DNA of 64,000 nucleotides, from NCBI GenBank assembly GCA_033398695.1, contig CM065815.1:98608501-98672500 (forward strand), written 5' to 3'. The notes beneath the pieces are model-generated. The model saw only the letters and a program-made list of their open reading frames with translations. It was not told where the DNA came from and did no database searches. The position numbers and the translations under genes are program-made. Below, one piece after another: positions 24,091-36,029 of the stretch. Origin of the DNA: Orobanche coerulescens. Lineage: Eukaryota > Streptophyta > Magnoliopsida > Lamiales > Orobanchaceae. How positions within the stretch are numbered: the stretch's first letter is position 1; each line of letters starts with the position of its first letter.

Positions 24091-24100
24091 TATAAATAGA
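24091..24100 (-). promoter_or_regulatory. Likely TATA box of PIF ORF2
   Basis: The - strand reads TCTATTTATA about 100 bp upstream of the ORF2 region. It supports transcription from here toward lower coordinates. Confidence 0.4.
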
Positions 24101-24135
24101 GAAAAATGAAACAAGTCCGTTGGTGATTTTTTTGA

Positions 24136-24788
24136 AAATATTTTGAATTTATTTTAATGATTTTTGGGCTAAAAACAGGAAATAGAATAAAAAAACAAAA
24201 AAGGAAAAGGAAAGGAGACAACACAAAAAAAACAAAAAAAAAACGTGTGGGCCAAATGGCCCACCACAATTGCTGCTAAAATTGTCGTTGTGGGACGATG
24301 ATAATTGGGCTTGAACTTCAAGCTGAATTTTTGTTTTTCTTCTAAAATCCCATAACAGCTCACATTTTCAATTTCACTATTGAAATTCAGTGTAAAGCCT
24401 TAGTGACATAGATATAGAGATTATTAATCCAATTAAATCTTGATAATCTTTATCAAGTGCTTCCCTTCAAACCTGTAAACTGCTTTATTCTCAAGTAACT
24501 TCCTCAGAAAATTCCATAAAAATTTTTTGCAAACAATCAAAATTCTAATTCCATGCCGATACAATTAATAGAAATTAGTCCTAAATCCTCCTAAAAGAAC
24601 ACTAAAATTGGGAAACAATAGAACAAATTTTAAATTAAATTAATAATGGAGGTGTAAAAACTATAAATGCGCGCGCACACACAAAATCATTTTTTGGATT
24701 TGAAATATGGATGGGTGAGTAAATTTTAAAGCTCAACTATAATGCAGAAAATTGAATCAGAGATAGAGAAAAAGGGAGAAATCCGGCT
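24136..24788. other. AT-rich stretch without recognised gene
   Basis: Holds poly(A) runs, a GGGCCAAATGGCCC palindrome at about 24249-24262, and a GCGCGC/CACACA microsatellite near 24667-24682. It is downstream of the host-like fragment that follows and may be its 3' flank. I looked for the usual C-terminal coding continuation of that fragment and did not find it. Confidence 0.5.
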
Positions 24789-24998
24789 TTACCCCTTTTT
24801 TTTTTGGGCTTTGACACAGGCCGGAACAGCTAGCCAAGCCTTTCTAATGGGGAAGAACATTCTGCGCCACCACTCCATCACCTTAATCTTCACCCTCCTC
24901 TGCTGAGCCCCACTGCTGATGTCGCTAAGTCGTCTCAACAACTTCATCCCGGCCACAACTGTATCTCCTCTCGAACTTTTAACAGCTATCCCTTTCAA
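24789..24998 (-). pseudogene. Candidate host gene fragment, small basic protein with EWWRRMFFP motif
   Basis: The - strand encodes about 69 residues containing LLRRLSDISSGAQQRRVK, then EWWRRMFFPIRKAWLAVPA, then a Lys run and stop. I recall small uncharacterised plant proteins with a similar E-W-W-(R/K)-(K/R)-M-F-F-P-x-R-x-x-W-L-A-V block; their C-terminal part is not seen here, and a run of ten A's at the end could hide a frameshift. A GTAAAG right after the Lys run could instead be a donor site. The frame starts at TTG exactly where copia element H begins (TSD CAAAC at 24996-25000). Its former upstream sequence lies beyond 30416. In that sequence the matching frame stays open for some 25 codons without an ATG. 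Confidence 0.5.
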
Positions 24999-25000
24999 AC

Positions 25001-25529
25001 TGTTAGAAATTCAAACTCTACTTTATGTTCGGTGAAGATATGAAGCTGTGTTGTAATAAAGTCCAAGAAAGAAAGTGGCACATGCAGACACGAGAAAAGA
25101 AATACTTAGTTGGTCTTTGTTCAAATAAGATGGCTAGCAGGCATGAGAAAAGAAAAACTTAGTTGGTCTTTGTTCAAATAAGGTGACAAACTTGTAGTAA
25201 ATATAGATTATGTTAGCTATGACGTATGGTCTTGTATTTGTAGCCTATAAATAAGGCTGGGCATGCATGTTGTTGTAATACACCAAAGTGAAGAAATAAA
25301 ATATACAGAGAAAAAAAGAGCTGAAGCTCGTTGAATCAGAGAGGAGTGAATTAAGGCAGTAGCCTGTGTAAGAAGATATCAGTTGTAGCTTGTGTTTGAG
25401 TGAAATATATATAAGTGTGTTGTGTGCTTATTTCATTAACAAATATTATAAAGTACATATTTATTATATACACTTAGCACATGTTTCAAGAATAATAAAA
25501 AGGTGTAAAGCCCATATACGTTTCCAACA
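25001..25529 (+). repeat. Copia H 5' LTR
   Basis: 529 bp, with TATA-like AGCCTATAAATAAGG near 25241 and polyadenylation-like AATAAAATATA near 25295. It differs from the 3' LTR by scattered substitutions and lacks the SINE. Confidence 0.93.
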
Positions 25530-25530
25530 A

Positions 25531-25542
25531 GTGGTATCGGAG
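25531..25542 (+). other. Primer binding site of copia H
   Basis: GTGGTATCGGAGCC begins two bases after the LTR end, the initiator-Met tRNA type with one change from TGGTATCAGAGC. Confidence 0.85.
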
Positions 25543-25565
25543 CCAAGATTTTGCTCGTGAAAAAG

Positions 25566-28500
25566 ATGGCGAATATAATGCAACCACAAATTCCAAAATT
25601 TACGAGTGCCAATTACGAAAATTGGAGTATCCAAATGAAGGTGTTACTCGGTTCCTACGATAATTGGGATATTTTCGAAAACGAATATGAGCACTTTTGA
25701 ATGTCGAGAAGACGTCATTAAAGGAGTCCCGAAAAAAAAGACAAAAAGGCTTTGTTTACAATTTTTCAGGGGGTCGATGAATCAACCTTTGAAAAAATTT
25801 CTGAAGCCAAAAATGCAAAAGAGGCGTGCGAGATTTTGCAAAAATTAATTCCAAGGTGTCGAGAAAGTTAAAAAGGTATGACTCTAGTGGTGAGTTTGAA
25901 AATACCAAAATGAAAAGTCCAAAAAATATCTGTGAATATGTTACGCGTTTGAAACGGTAACAAATGAGATGAAAAGAAACGGCGAAACTCTCGATGATGT
26001 TCGGGTCATGGAAAAGCTCCTTCGTTCGTTAACGAGAAAATTTGATTATGTTGTTACGTCAATCTAAGAGTCAAAAGATTTGTTCGCAGTTTCTATTGAT
26101 GAGCTCATGGGTTCACTACAAGCATATGAGCAACGGATGAATCAGTACGATGATACAAGCCATTTAGAAAAGGCGTTGCAAAGCAAGGCGACTATTAATG
26201 ACAGTCCGGGCAGTAGCAATTATGTACGTGGAAGAGGTGGCTACTGAGGTGGATGAGGACGAGGAAGATAATCTTTCAATAGAGACTAGAAAAATGAAGG
26301 TTATCAACCCTCTAGTCGTGGTCAAAATTTCAAAGGCCGAGGAAGAGGAGGATTTCAACAACGAGGTGACAAGTCTCATTTTCAATGTTATAACTGCAAC
26401 AAGTATGGCCATTTCAGTTACGAGTGTAGAGCTCCAAAGGTAGAAGAAAGGAATCACTTTGCCGAAGCAAAAAAGACAAAGATGTGGGGACTGCTATATT
26501 CCTCACATACAAAGAAAATGAAGAGGGCAAGAAAAATATTCAGTATATTGACTCGGGCGCCAGTAATCACATGTACGGCCTAAAAGAACTATTTACATAG
26601 ATAAATGAATGGTGACTCATCAAAGGCTCCAATCAAAGGGAAAGGTATTATTATGATCATCTTAAAGAATGGTGATAAAAAGTATATCAATTATGTCTAT
26701 TATATACCTGCTTTGAAAAGTAATATCATCAGCCTTGGTCAATTTTTGGAGAAAGGATATGACATGCAAATGAGGGATAACTCTCTCATAATCAGAAATC
26801 AAGTTCAAGAATTGATTGCTAATGTGAAGATGACAAAGAACCGTCTGTTCACACTTGATATGCAGAGAAAAGTTCATAAGTGCTTAAAGTCCGTTATTAA
26901 TAATGACTCGTGGTTATGGCATTTAAGATTTGGTCATCTTGGATTCACTGGCCAGAATTATTATCAAAAACAAAAATGGTGGACGACTTGCCAGAAATTA
27001 ACGAACCAAATCAACTGTGTGAAGCATGTGTAAAAGGAAAACAACACCGACAAAGTTTTCCTGTTGGAAAATCATGGAGAGCTAAGAGGCCATTGGAGAT
27101 TATTCACACTGACATAGATGGTCCGTTTTATATCGCATCACTTGGCGAGAAAAGGTATTACCTAACATTTATTGATGATTTTAGCAGAAAGAATTGGGTA
27201 TACATTCTTAAAGAAAAGGCAGAGGCTCTTGATAAATTCAAGGAGTACAAAGCAATGGTGGAAAAACAAAGTGGCCAGTACTTGAAGATACTCAGATCAT
27301 ACAGAGGAGGCGAGTATACTTCAAACTTGTTCAACAATTTCTGCACAGCACATGGAATCAATCACCACTTGACAACAGCATATACTCCACAACAAAATGG
27401 CGTTGTAAAAAGAAAGAATCATACAATTCTCGATATGGCAGGAATTATGGTGAAGGGAAAGCACATGCCAAGAAGTTTCTGGGCATAATTCGTGTTATGT
27501 GTTGTTTATTTGATGAATCGCTGTCCAATAAAGAGTGTCAGATTCAAACCACCAAATGAAGCATGGAGTGGTAGCAAACTAGTATTTGGGCATCTTAGAA
27601 TTTTTAGATGCATTGCATATGCTCATGTTCCTGATCAAACGAGAAAGAAGCTAGATGACAAAGGTGAAAAGTGTATCTTCATCGGATATGACAAAAGCAG
27701 CAAGGCCTACAGACTCTACAATCCATTGACAAAGAAGTTAATCATTTCATGAGATGTTGAATTTGATGAAACATATTACTGGAGATGGAGCGTAGAAGAA
27801 ACAGAAGTCGCAGGCTTATTTTTTGACGATGATGATGATGATGAATCCAACAATGAAGGTGATGAAATTAATGATCCAACTCCTCCGCCAAGTCCTCCTA
27901 ATCAACAAACTCCTGCATCGACACCATTGCCTTCAGGAAGCAACAATTCAGGGGGAGCACCAAGAAAAATGCGAAGTCTAGATGATATGTACGATGCAAC
28001 AAGTCTAGTACAAACGACATTTGATTATTCATTATTTTGTTTGATGGCTAAGTGTGATCCAGTAACATTTGAGGAAGCTTCTAAAGAAAGCAAGTGGAAC
28101 AAATCCATGGATGAAGAAATCGGTGCAATCAAGAAGAATGATGCTTGGGAGCTCACACATCTTCCAGACGGACACAAAGCAATTGGTGTCAAATGGGTCT
28201 ACAAGACAAAGACCAATCAAGATGGAGAAGTGGAGAAATACAAGGCAAGGCTAGTTGTTAAAGGCTACAAGCAGAAATACGGGATTGAATATAATGAGGT
28301 ATTTGCTCCGGTTGCAAGAGTTGATACTATACGACTTCTTACAGCAATTGCAGCACAGAATCGATGGAAAATTTATCAGATGGATGTCAAGTCAGCATTC
28401 CGAAATAGTTGTCATGAAGAAGAAGTCTATATTGATCAACCACCTAGATATGTTCAAAGAGGCCAGGAAGACAAAGTCTACAAATTGAAGAAAGCATTGT

Positions 28501-29596
28501 ACGGGTTGAAGCAAGCTCTTAGAGCTTGGAACACAAGGGTTGATGAATATTTTTAGAAGAATGATTTTGTGAAGAGTCCACATGCTCTCTACACCAAAAC
28601 AAATTCAAAAGGAGATATCATGATCATGTGCTTGTATGTTGATGACATGATCTTCATTGAAAACAATCCTGGTATGTTCGATAATTTTAAGAAGTTATGA
28701 CTAACGACTCTGAGATGACAAATATTGGTCAAATGTCATACTTTCTTGGAGTAGATGGGATCTTTATGTCACAGAAAAAATATGCGGAGCAGATTTTAAA
28801 GAAGTTCAGAATGGAAGAATACAAGCTGGTGAGCACACAAGCAGACACTAGCATAAAGCTGAGAGTTGACTCAACCAGAGAGTCGGTAAATCCGATATTG
28901 TTCAAAAGTCTAGTTGGAAGTTTGAGGTACCTTACTTTCACTCATCCAGATATTATATATGTAGTTGGGATGGTAAGTAGGTATATGGAGAAGCCAAAGC
29001 AAGATCACTTCATGGCAGCTAAAAGAATTTTGCGGTACCTAAGAGGTACAATTGATCATGGTTTATTTTACACGCACTCTCAAGATTCAAAATTAGTTAG
29101 ATACTCAGACAGTGATTATGGCAGAGATTTGAATGACGGGAAAAGTACTTCGGGATATGATTTTCATATCGGTTTAACAATATTTTCATGGCCATCTAAG
29201 AGGCAACAAACAGTTTCTCTCTCAACATGTGAGGCAGAATACATCGCAGCAGCAGCATGCGCATGTCATGCTATGTGGCTAGGCTACATATTGGGCGAAT
29301 TAAATCTCGCGAAGGAAGGTCCGGTTATGATCTACGTGAATAATAAATCTGCTATTTCACTCGCTAAAAATCCAGTGTCCCATAGTCGAAGCAAGCACAT
29401 CAATATTAAATATCATTTTATTTGAGAACATGTGAACAACAAAATTGTGGAACTGGTGCACTGCAGAACTGAAGAAAATTTAGCGGATATATTTACAAAG
29501 CCACTGAAGCCGGAAATATTTCATAAAATGAAAGAGAAGCTCGGAATAAAGTCTAGTTTGGGCCGTGGCCCGGAAGCTATGCGCCGCGGCCCGTAG
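25566..29596 (+). pseudogene. Copia H gag-pol, broken
   Basis: Starts with MANIMQPQIPKF at 25566. Gag ends with zinc knuckle CYNCNKYGHFSYEC near 26390. The protease motif YIDSGASNHM is near 26550. The integrase zinc region (LWHLRFGHLG ... CEACVKGKQH) is at 26913-27050, with a frameshift near 26960. In the integrase core the first Asp is kept (HTDIDGPF), but the second is Tyr (RSYRGGEY) and the catalytic Glu is Lys (NGVVKRKN). RT begins near 28090 and has YVDDM near 28637. RNase H ends near 29430 with CEAEYIAAA and KHINIKYHF. Stops occur at about 25697, 27486, 27750, 28554 and 29423. The element cannot move on its own. Confidence 0.92.
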
Positions 29597-29610
29597 TACA
29601 GCCGCTCGGC

Positions 29611-29628
29611 AGAAGATTGAGGAGGGAG
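29611..29628 (+). other. Polypurine tract of copia H
   Basis: AGAAGATTGAGGAGGGAG directly precedes the 3' LTR; 16 of 18 bases are purines. Confidence 0.85.
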
Positions 29629-30415
29629 TGTTAGAAATTCAAACTCTACTTTATGTTCGGTCAAGATATGCAGTTGTGTTGTCCTTAGGGGCATACACTG
29701 ATGGTAAGTTTCAAGGTGATTGGGGTGGAAACACTCCGACATCGCGGGTTCAAATCCGTGTGGTGACAATACTTTGTTGAAATATTGCAACGTTTGTTGC
29801 TGGGTTCATGTCTCGTTTGTCCTCTCCCTTGCAGGGTTGCCATTAGTGCACATCCCTCGATTTAACACCCGCCTGGTCAAGGGACCTCTGATACAGGTGG
29901 GGGAGTTTCTCGTCTCTCCCTCAAAAAAAAAAGATATGCAGCTGTGTTGTAATAAAGTCCAAGAAAAAAGGTGGCATATGCAGGCATGAGAAAATAAAGA
30001 CTTAGATGGTCTTTGTTCAAATAAGGTGGCTAGCAAGCATGAGAAAAGAAAAACTTAGTTTGTCTTTGTTCAAATAAGGTGGCTAGCTTGTAGTAAATAG
30101 ATATTGTGTTAGCTATGACATATGGTCTTGTATTTTTAGCCTATAAATAAGTCTGGGCATGCATGTTGTTGTAATACACCAAAGTGAAGAAATAAAATAG
30201 ACAGAGAAAAAAAAGAGCTGAATCTCGTTAAAACAGAGAAGCGAGTGAATTAAGGCAGTAGCCTGTGTAAGAAGATATCAGTTGTAGCTTGTGTTTGAGT
30301 GATATATATATAAGTGTATTGTGTGCTTATTTCATTATCAAATATTATACAATATACACTTAGCAGGTGTTTCAAGAATAATAAAAAGGTGCAAAGCCCA
30401 TACACGTTTCCAACA
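29629..30415 (+). repeat. Copia H 3' LTR with SINE insertion
   Basis: Collinear with 25001-25529 once 29682-29931 and one copy of the duplicated target are removed. Confidence 0.93.
29682..29931 (+). mobile_element. tRNA-derived SINE
   Basis: An insert of about 250 bp absent from the 5' LTR. It has a pol III B-box (GGTTCAAATCC at about 29748), a plausible A-box region near 29690-29710, a CT-rich 3' part and a terminal run of ten A's. The target duplication is 18 bp, AGATATGCAGTTGTGTTG at 29664-29681 and the same with C for T at 29932-29949. This is a complete SINE insertion by structure. The family name is not assigned. Confidence 0.9.
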
Positions 30416-30601
30416 AAAACACACTGGTGAAAGAGAGTGTGTAGAGAGAGGAAGATCTCTTTCTTTCTTGGCGATGAGTTGAATCGCATGCTTTAGTCGT
30501 TACGCCATTTGGAAAATTCATTTTAATATGAGTCATTAACACCGACACGTACTGTATGCGGTGAATCTTTTCTTTCTTAGCGTTTTTCTTTCTTTCTTCG
30601 C
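30416..30601 (-). other. Upstream remainder of the split host-like locus
   Basis: Lies between copia H and the LINE tail. On the - strand it is CT-rich (CTCTCTCTACACACTCTC) like a plant 5' UTR, and contains an ATG at 30489 whose frame does not join that of the 24789-24998 fragment. No other feature seen. Confidence 0.4.
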
Positions 30602-31572
30602 TTTTTTTTGGGAAAAGTTAAAATAAATTTATTGAACATAGTACAAGGGATACTCAACCCAAAAAACACAAAAAAACGTTCAAAAATACAAAATCGAGAT
30701 TACTTCAATTTATTCGGAATACACATGATAGAACAGAAAATCTAGTCTGAAATACAGGAAGAAAATGACTTAGCATATTTTCCTTTTATCCATTTCCAAC
30801 TATGCCATCTTATATCGTCCATCACGCCTTTGAAAATCGATCTCCTCTTTCTTGAAAATGAAGTTATTCCTAGCCTTCCATATACACCAAACAACACATT
30901 GCCAGATTACGTTCAACATCAATCTATCAATCTTCCCGGTCTATGAAGTATGGACTGAAGAAAATGGTCTTCTAAGGAAGCTTGATTAGTCCCGAGGATA
31001 CCAACCCAAGTGAAACCCTCCAACCAAATATTATAAGCCAAATTATATGAAATGAAGAGTTGCTCTGACGATTCCACATCATGCAGATTGGGCACAACGA
31101 AGATGAAATATCTTAAACAATACACCGAGCCAGCAAAATATCTCTAATGGGCAAACGATTTAGGATCTCCATGAGACTGTAGAAACTTGGCCTGGAACGA
31201 GATTGCGCCAGATCCTCTTAAAAATAGGATTAGCCGCCTTTCTACCCTTGAAATGCGACAACATCAGGTCATAGCAAAACCTAGTCGAAAAACAAGCATC
31301 GATCGATCCCTTCATTACAAATTTATCTTCTTTGTTAGCTTTGCAACTGAGCCCACGTACTATGGAGAGAAACTATAATGATTCAAGAAAAGAAATGGTA
31401 TTAAAATCTCCCTCCTAACGAAATTTCCATTTCCACATCCCATCAACCCACCTCCCCATATTGTTCACCAAATAGTTTTTTTGACTAGATACTTCAGAAA
31501 TGTTCTTAAACCTATATCGTAAACTACTCTCACCTTCCACCCAAGGATGATGCCCAAATAATACAGACCTCT
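30602..31572 (-). pseudogene. L1-type LINE, 3' part
   Basis: A run of eight T's at 30602-30609 is the poly(A) end on the - strand. Upstream of it are the zinc-binding RT tail (LHDVESSEQLFISYNLAYNI near 31080, corresponding to the usual HLF-C-A--IW) and the terminal W-IWK-RN--F block near 30850. KRIWRNLVPGQVSTVSW lies near 31200. Several stops and frame breaks. Gypsy C interrupts it at 31572, and the rest continues at 60976. Confidence 0.82.
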
Positions 31573-32113
31573 TGTAATATCCGCATTTTTCTTTTTCCGG
31601 TATTTTTATTTTGGTGTATTTTTTCGTTTTTAGTGACTTGCTTGTAACTGTATTGATATTTTGAGAATATTTAATACTGGAATTTTTATCATCCGAGATT
31701 GTCTTGGACTTGTTCTACTCAATTCTGTGTTTAATATCATTCTGTCGCTATTTCGTTCGATTCTCATAATAGTTGTTCGGAACCGCCGTTTTGGGGTTGT
31801 CGCAGATCTATCTCATGTTTTTATGCATGTTGTGAGCTTTTGTTTGTTGTTTCGATCATGTATCGTGTATTTCGGATATTTTGGGCCATTTTATAATTTC
31901 CCAAAGTTATGGCGCAATTACTAACGTTGTCGTTTTCCGAACCTTTGGGTAGTCGGAATCATGTTTTTTTAGCACTTTAGTTCTGACTCGAACTTGTCGT
32001 TCGTGTGTCTTCTTCGGTCCGTTGTTTGGTGTCGGGTGCATGTTGTTTTCATCAGAGGTAGAATTCGCCGTTTTCCATCTTTGGGTGCTGCCTGTACTAC
32101 TGTTTGCACTCGT

Positions 32114-32547
32114 TAGCGCACGCTAACTTTATTCTGTAGCGCATGCTAATGTCGTTGGGTAGCGCATGCTATATTCGTTGGTAGTGTGCGCTAATGGCTC
32201 GAGTACAACAGTGGCAGTAGGCTGTTTCTGTTCTCTGGACGAGCAGCTTAGCGCACGTTAAATCTGTATATTAGCGTACACTATGGCCGAGGCATAGCGC
32301 ACGCTAGGTGTGTGGCAGCGCACGCTAATTCGATAGTCCAGACTAGGTAGAATGTTTCTGGACTCGGGTTGGCGATCAAGTAGCACACGCTATAGCTTGA
32401 TAGCGCGCACTATCGGGGGACTGTTAGCGCATGCTATTTTCCAGTAGCGCACACTAACGAGTCAGAACCGCAAGTTCTGGACTAGTTTTAGCTGGTTAGC
32501 GCACGCTAGCCATGAGCCGTTAGTGCACGCTAAACCATCTGGTATAC
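32114..32547 (+). promoter_or_regulatory. LTR promoter array, gypsy C 5' LTR
   Basis: About 14 dyads of TAGCGCACGCTA type from 32114 to 32532, followed by a damaged TATA region near 32542. The 3' LTR counterpart at 59136-59573 keeps TATATATA. Confidence 0.75.
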
Positions 32548-33159
32548 CCGAGAGTTGACCCAGATTCATCCATTTTTACTCATTTCATCTCCTTCTCCAA
32601 CCTTGGGTGATTTTCGGGCAATTTCCAGGCGATTCGAAGTCTTGCAACTCCAAGTTATCATCTTTCTTGAGTTTTTGGTGTGTATTAACAACACCAACAC
32701 TTGTTCTTCGTCTCGATCTGAGGTAAACTCTTAGAACTCTATTTTTAGGAATTTGGAGGTTTTCGATTTTACGTCCGATTCGTTCCGTGTTGTTGATTAA
32801 TCCGTGATGTATGTGATTAATCATAGTGGTATTCATGTTTTCCCTATGAGTTCATGGTAAATTTCGTGGTATTTATGAAATCGGGAGGGTTCGGTTGTGA
32901 TCCGCCCTCGTTGTTGTTTCTGTACGAATTTACATGAATCGTAGGTGGGTTTCCAGGTGTATTGCATTTCCGTACTCATTTAGAAATGGTTGTGATTATA
33001 TTCTTCGAATCGTTAGGTTTGGGTTCGTCGGTTCCTAGCGATTGTGGTTGTTTTTCTGTTCTGTCCGTTTCGTCGTTGATTACTCAAGGCAAGTATTCTT
33101 GGAAACCTTTATGCTTAACATGAAATGGTGATGTATAATATGTGTGTGTGCTTTGCTCA

Positions 33160-33392
33160 CTCCGGGAGGGTTCGACGTGGCCTCGAGGGAATTCGTGACT
33201 TCACTCCGAATTCACGAGCTTGTTCGCTAGCCAGTTCGGGAGGGTCCTTAGAGGCCTCGAATAAGATCAGTGGTTTTGCCCCAGTCCTAGGCGATGCCTG
33301 TGTATGATTTGTTTTATGATTATGGCCAGTTCAGGAGGGTCCTTAGAGGCCTCGAATGGGACCAGTGGTTTCACCCCGGTCTTAGGCAAATT
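33160..33392 (+). repeat. Tandem LTR subrepeats, gypsy C
   Basis: Units around GGAGGGTCCTTAGAGGCCTC at about 33237 and 33335, about 97 bp apart, with a more diverged copy near 33165. The same arrangement occurs at about 60195-60415 in the 3' LTR. Confidence 0.8.
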
Positions 33393-33889
33393 GTTTATCG
33401 ACTGTTTGTTTTCCGGAAAAGACATGTCTGGTTTTGGATTTTGAAATGACTTGATGCATGTACTATGAAATGTGTAAGCGAATGGTTTGCCTTGATTACT
33501 TGTGCTAGCGTAATTGCTAACCCCTTTGGGGACCCGTTTTGCGAAAATCCTTGTTATGAATTTCAGGTGGTGTTTAGCCGGTCGAGCGGGCACTGGATCA
33601 GTACGAGGATGCTGTCCGGGGATGTTGACGTGTGCAATGGAGTCCCTTTATATTCCGTTGTCCATTTTGATGTGTTTCTTTTCCAAACTTGTGAACTTAT
33701 AGATAGTACTCGCGAGTACTTAGGCACTTTTGATGTGGGACATGATTTGTATGTTAAATCGTATTTGTGGATTTGGGTGATGTCCTATTTACCGGTTGTA
33801 CCGGGTGATGTCATTTAGTTATTGTTGTGGTGTTATGTGTTTCTCGCTAACCTAGATGGTTAGAGGAGCGGTATTGTTTATTTAGCATA

Positions 33890-33912
33890 GTGGGTCCCAC
33901 GTAGGGGTCCAC
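33890..33912 (+). other. Conserved U5-end hairpin, gypsy C 5' LTR
   Basis: GTGGGTCCC, loop of 5, GGGGTCCAC: nine positions, two of them G-U in RNA. The 3' LTR copy is at 60914-60936, 39 nt from the LTR end. Confidence 0.72.
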
Positions 33913-33928
33913 AGTGCTGTAATATACC

Positions 33929-36024
33929 TGTAATATCCGCATTTTTTCTTTTTCCGACATTCTCATTTTTGTGTATTTTTTTCGTTTTTAACGACTCGCT
34001 TGTAACCGTTTCGGCGTTTTGAATCTATTTTATTCTTGGAGTTTTTCCTTTTGAACGAGTTTCGCAGATATTTTGATGTAATTTCATTTTATGTTATCTG
34101 TTGTTGCATGAACATTCGATTCTCGTAAAACTCGTTCGACTTCGTAATTTCTTTGGTTACATGAGTTCGTAGGGTTGAGTTGTTCGTGTTATGAGTTTCG
34201 GTTTGTGAATCCGACATCGTATCGTGATTTTCGGACGTTTGGGCCGTTTTGTAATTTCCTATAAGTTTAGGAAATTTTACTTTCCTTTTCGTATTTCGGA
34301 TTCCCCGGTAGTCGGAATTGTATTTTCCTTCAGCACTTCTTCGTCGTGAATATTTCGTATCTACGCTTTGGGTTCTGTCCTTGTGATGCGTCTCGACTTT
34401 GGACCGCCCGGTGCAGTTAACTACATTCAGCAGTATTGAACTGCTGCATGCATAACGTACGTTATGCATGCTTTCTTGCGTGCGCTATCGGCACCTTCAT
34501 AATGTACGTTATACCTTAGCGTTAACGTATGTTATGGCCTTCAGCAGATTGGGCAGATTGTTCTGCCGAGCCATTACGTACGCTAACTCCTGCATGTTAC
34601 GTACGTAAAGCTCCATTGTAACGTACGCTAACTGTCCGATGTAGCATACGCTATCGAACCCAACGATTTGGACAGATTGTTCTGCCGAGCCATTACGTAC
34701 GTAATGAGTGTAACATATGTTAACATCAGCATGTTAACGTACGTAACGAAGGAACAGGTTTTATAAACCTGGGTTGACCTTCACTTCGTCATTCCTTCAT
34801 TTTCTTCCTCCGACCGAGAGATGTGTTCCAAGTGAGGTTTTGAGCGATTCTTCAAGTTTTGTCCGTGGAGTTCATTGAGATATTGATTGTTGTGTCCCAA
34901 GTGAAGTTTATCATCATCTTAATCCCCTTTCTCCGTCCTTATTCTAAAGGTATTATCCAAGAACCCTATTTTGGGAGATTTGGAGGTTTTTGAGTTTTTG
35001 TCTGTTTCATCCCGTATTATTGATTTATCCATGATGGGTATGATTAATCTTAGTAGTATTCATGTGTTTCCTATGAAATTATGGTGAATTTCGGTGTGTT
35101 CTTGAAATTGAGAGGGTTTGGGGTTGTTGTCCGCCCTCGTCGATTTTGTCGTATGAAATTACATGAATCGTAGGTGGGTTTCCGGGTATTTTCCATTATC
35201 GTTGTTTTCTCGAGTTGTTGTAATCATGTTTGATAGATCGTCTTGGTTCGGTGTTTGGTTTCTCACAACTGCGGTCGTAATCTTTTCCGTTCCTCATCGT
35301 CGTTTAATCGCCGCAAGTATTCTTATGAACTTACACTCTTAACATGATAGTATTGCATGAGTAACGTGTGTGTGTATGCTCACTACGGGTTAGATCAGAC
35401 GGGGTCTAGGTAGGGGTCCACAGAGGCCTGGATCGACGGTTAATTGTGATGCATTTTTATAAATGTGTTTTGGGTTATGGCGTTTCCGGAAATATATTTT
35501 TTCAAACTAATATTTTATCATTTGCATACTTTGACTATATGGGTAAGGTGTAAGTTGTTCATTTGGTTACTTGTACTAGCGTAAATGCTAATCCCTTTGG
35601 GGACCCTTTTTGGGGAAATTTGTTTTATGAGTTTCAGGTTATGTTCAGCCGGATGAGCGGGTAATGGGACAGTACGAGGATGTTGGCCAGGGTTGTTGAC
35701 ATGTGCAAGCGAGTTTCTTTATTTTCCGTTGTCCATTTCAATATGGTTGTTTTCCAACTTGTGGACTAATAGACGTACTCGAGTACTTAGGGGCTTTCGA
35801 TTTTGCAAAGTGTATTGAGTTGTCCATTATGTTTTCGTTGGAGTATTGTGTTGCTTGATTGACCGGTTGAACCGGGTGGATTTTTATTGTTTTGCGTCTT
35901 TCTGATGTGGTGTTGTTGCATCGATTCTGTGAGCCGACGAGTGAAGTTGATTACCTAGCCTGGTACGTCCCATGTAGGGGTCCACGACGTTGTTACATTC
36001 TTGGGATTTCTTGGGGGTGTTACA
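33929..36024 (+). repeat. Gypsy B 5' LTR
   Basis: 2096 bp, TGTAATATCCGC ... GGGTGTTACA. It has one copy of the GGGTTAGATC tandem unit (at about 35388) where the 3' LTR has two. Confidence 0.93.
34453..34767 (+). promoter_or_regulatory. LTR promoter array, gypsy B 5' LTR (TAACG-NN-CGTTA type)
   Basis: About eleven dyads from 34453 to 34746, mostly TAACGTACGTTA or mixed forms such as TTACGTACGCTA, then TTATAAA at 34761-34767. The dyad arms differ from other families by a symmetric G-to-A/C-to-T change that keeps them complementary. Confidence 0.75.
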
Positions 36025-36029
36025 GAAAA

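Larger units (their letters stand above)
14674..24135 (-). mobile_element. Decayed PIF/Harbinger DNA transposon (ends approximate)
   Basis: Two genes on the - strand, a Myb/SANT-like ORF2 and a DDE_4 transposase, are the diagnostic pair of PIF/Harbinger elements. The left edge is taken where LTR G1 homology stops (GGCAGTTCACTG at 14674; a second GGCAGTTTACTGG lies at about 14765). I could not find a matching terminal inverted repeat on the right or a 3-bp TTA/TAA duplication, so the right limit is a guess just beyond the ORF2 promoter. A solo gypsy LTR and an RTE LINE are nested inside. Confidence 0.7.
25001..30415 (+). mobile_element. Full-length Ty1/copia element H
   Basis: LTRs at 25001-25529 and 29629-30415 (TGTTAGAAATTC ... 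TTTCCAACA), flanked by CAAAC (24996-25000) and AAAAC (30416-30420), a 5-bp duplication with one change. A PBS, a gag-pol region in copia order (gag, protease, integrase, RT, RNase H) and a polypurine tract are all present. The 3' LTR is longer only because of a SINE. It splits a candidate host locus. Confidence 0.95.

Noticed and set aside
24249..24262. GGGCCAAATGGCCC as the PIF right terminal inverted repeat
   Set aside because: No match to the left edge (GGCAGTTCACTG) and no 3-bp duplication.
29748..29758. GGTTCAAATCC as part of a tRNA gene
   Set aside because: No cloverleaf can be drawn around it; the A-tail and target duplication show a SINE.
32114..34746. Dyad arrays as miRNA precursors
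   Set aside because: Each dyad is only 12 bp and the array forms no single long imperfect hairpin of precursor type.
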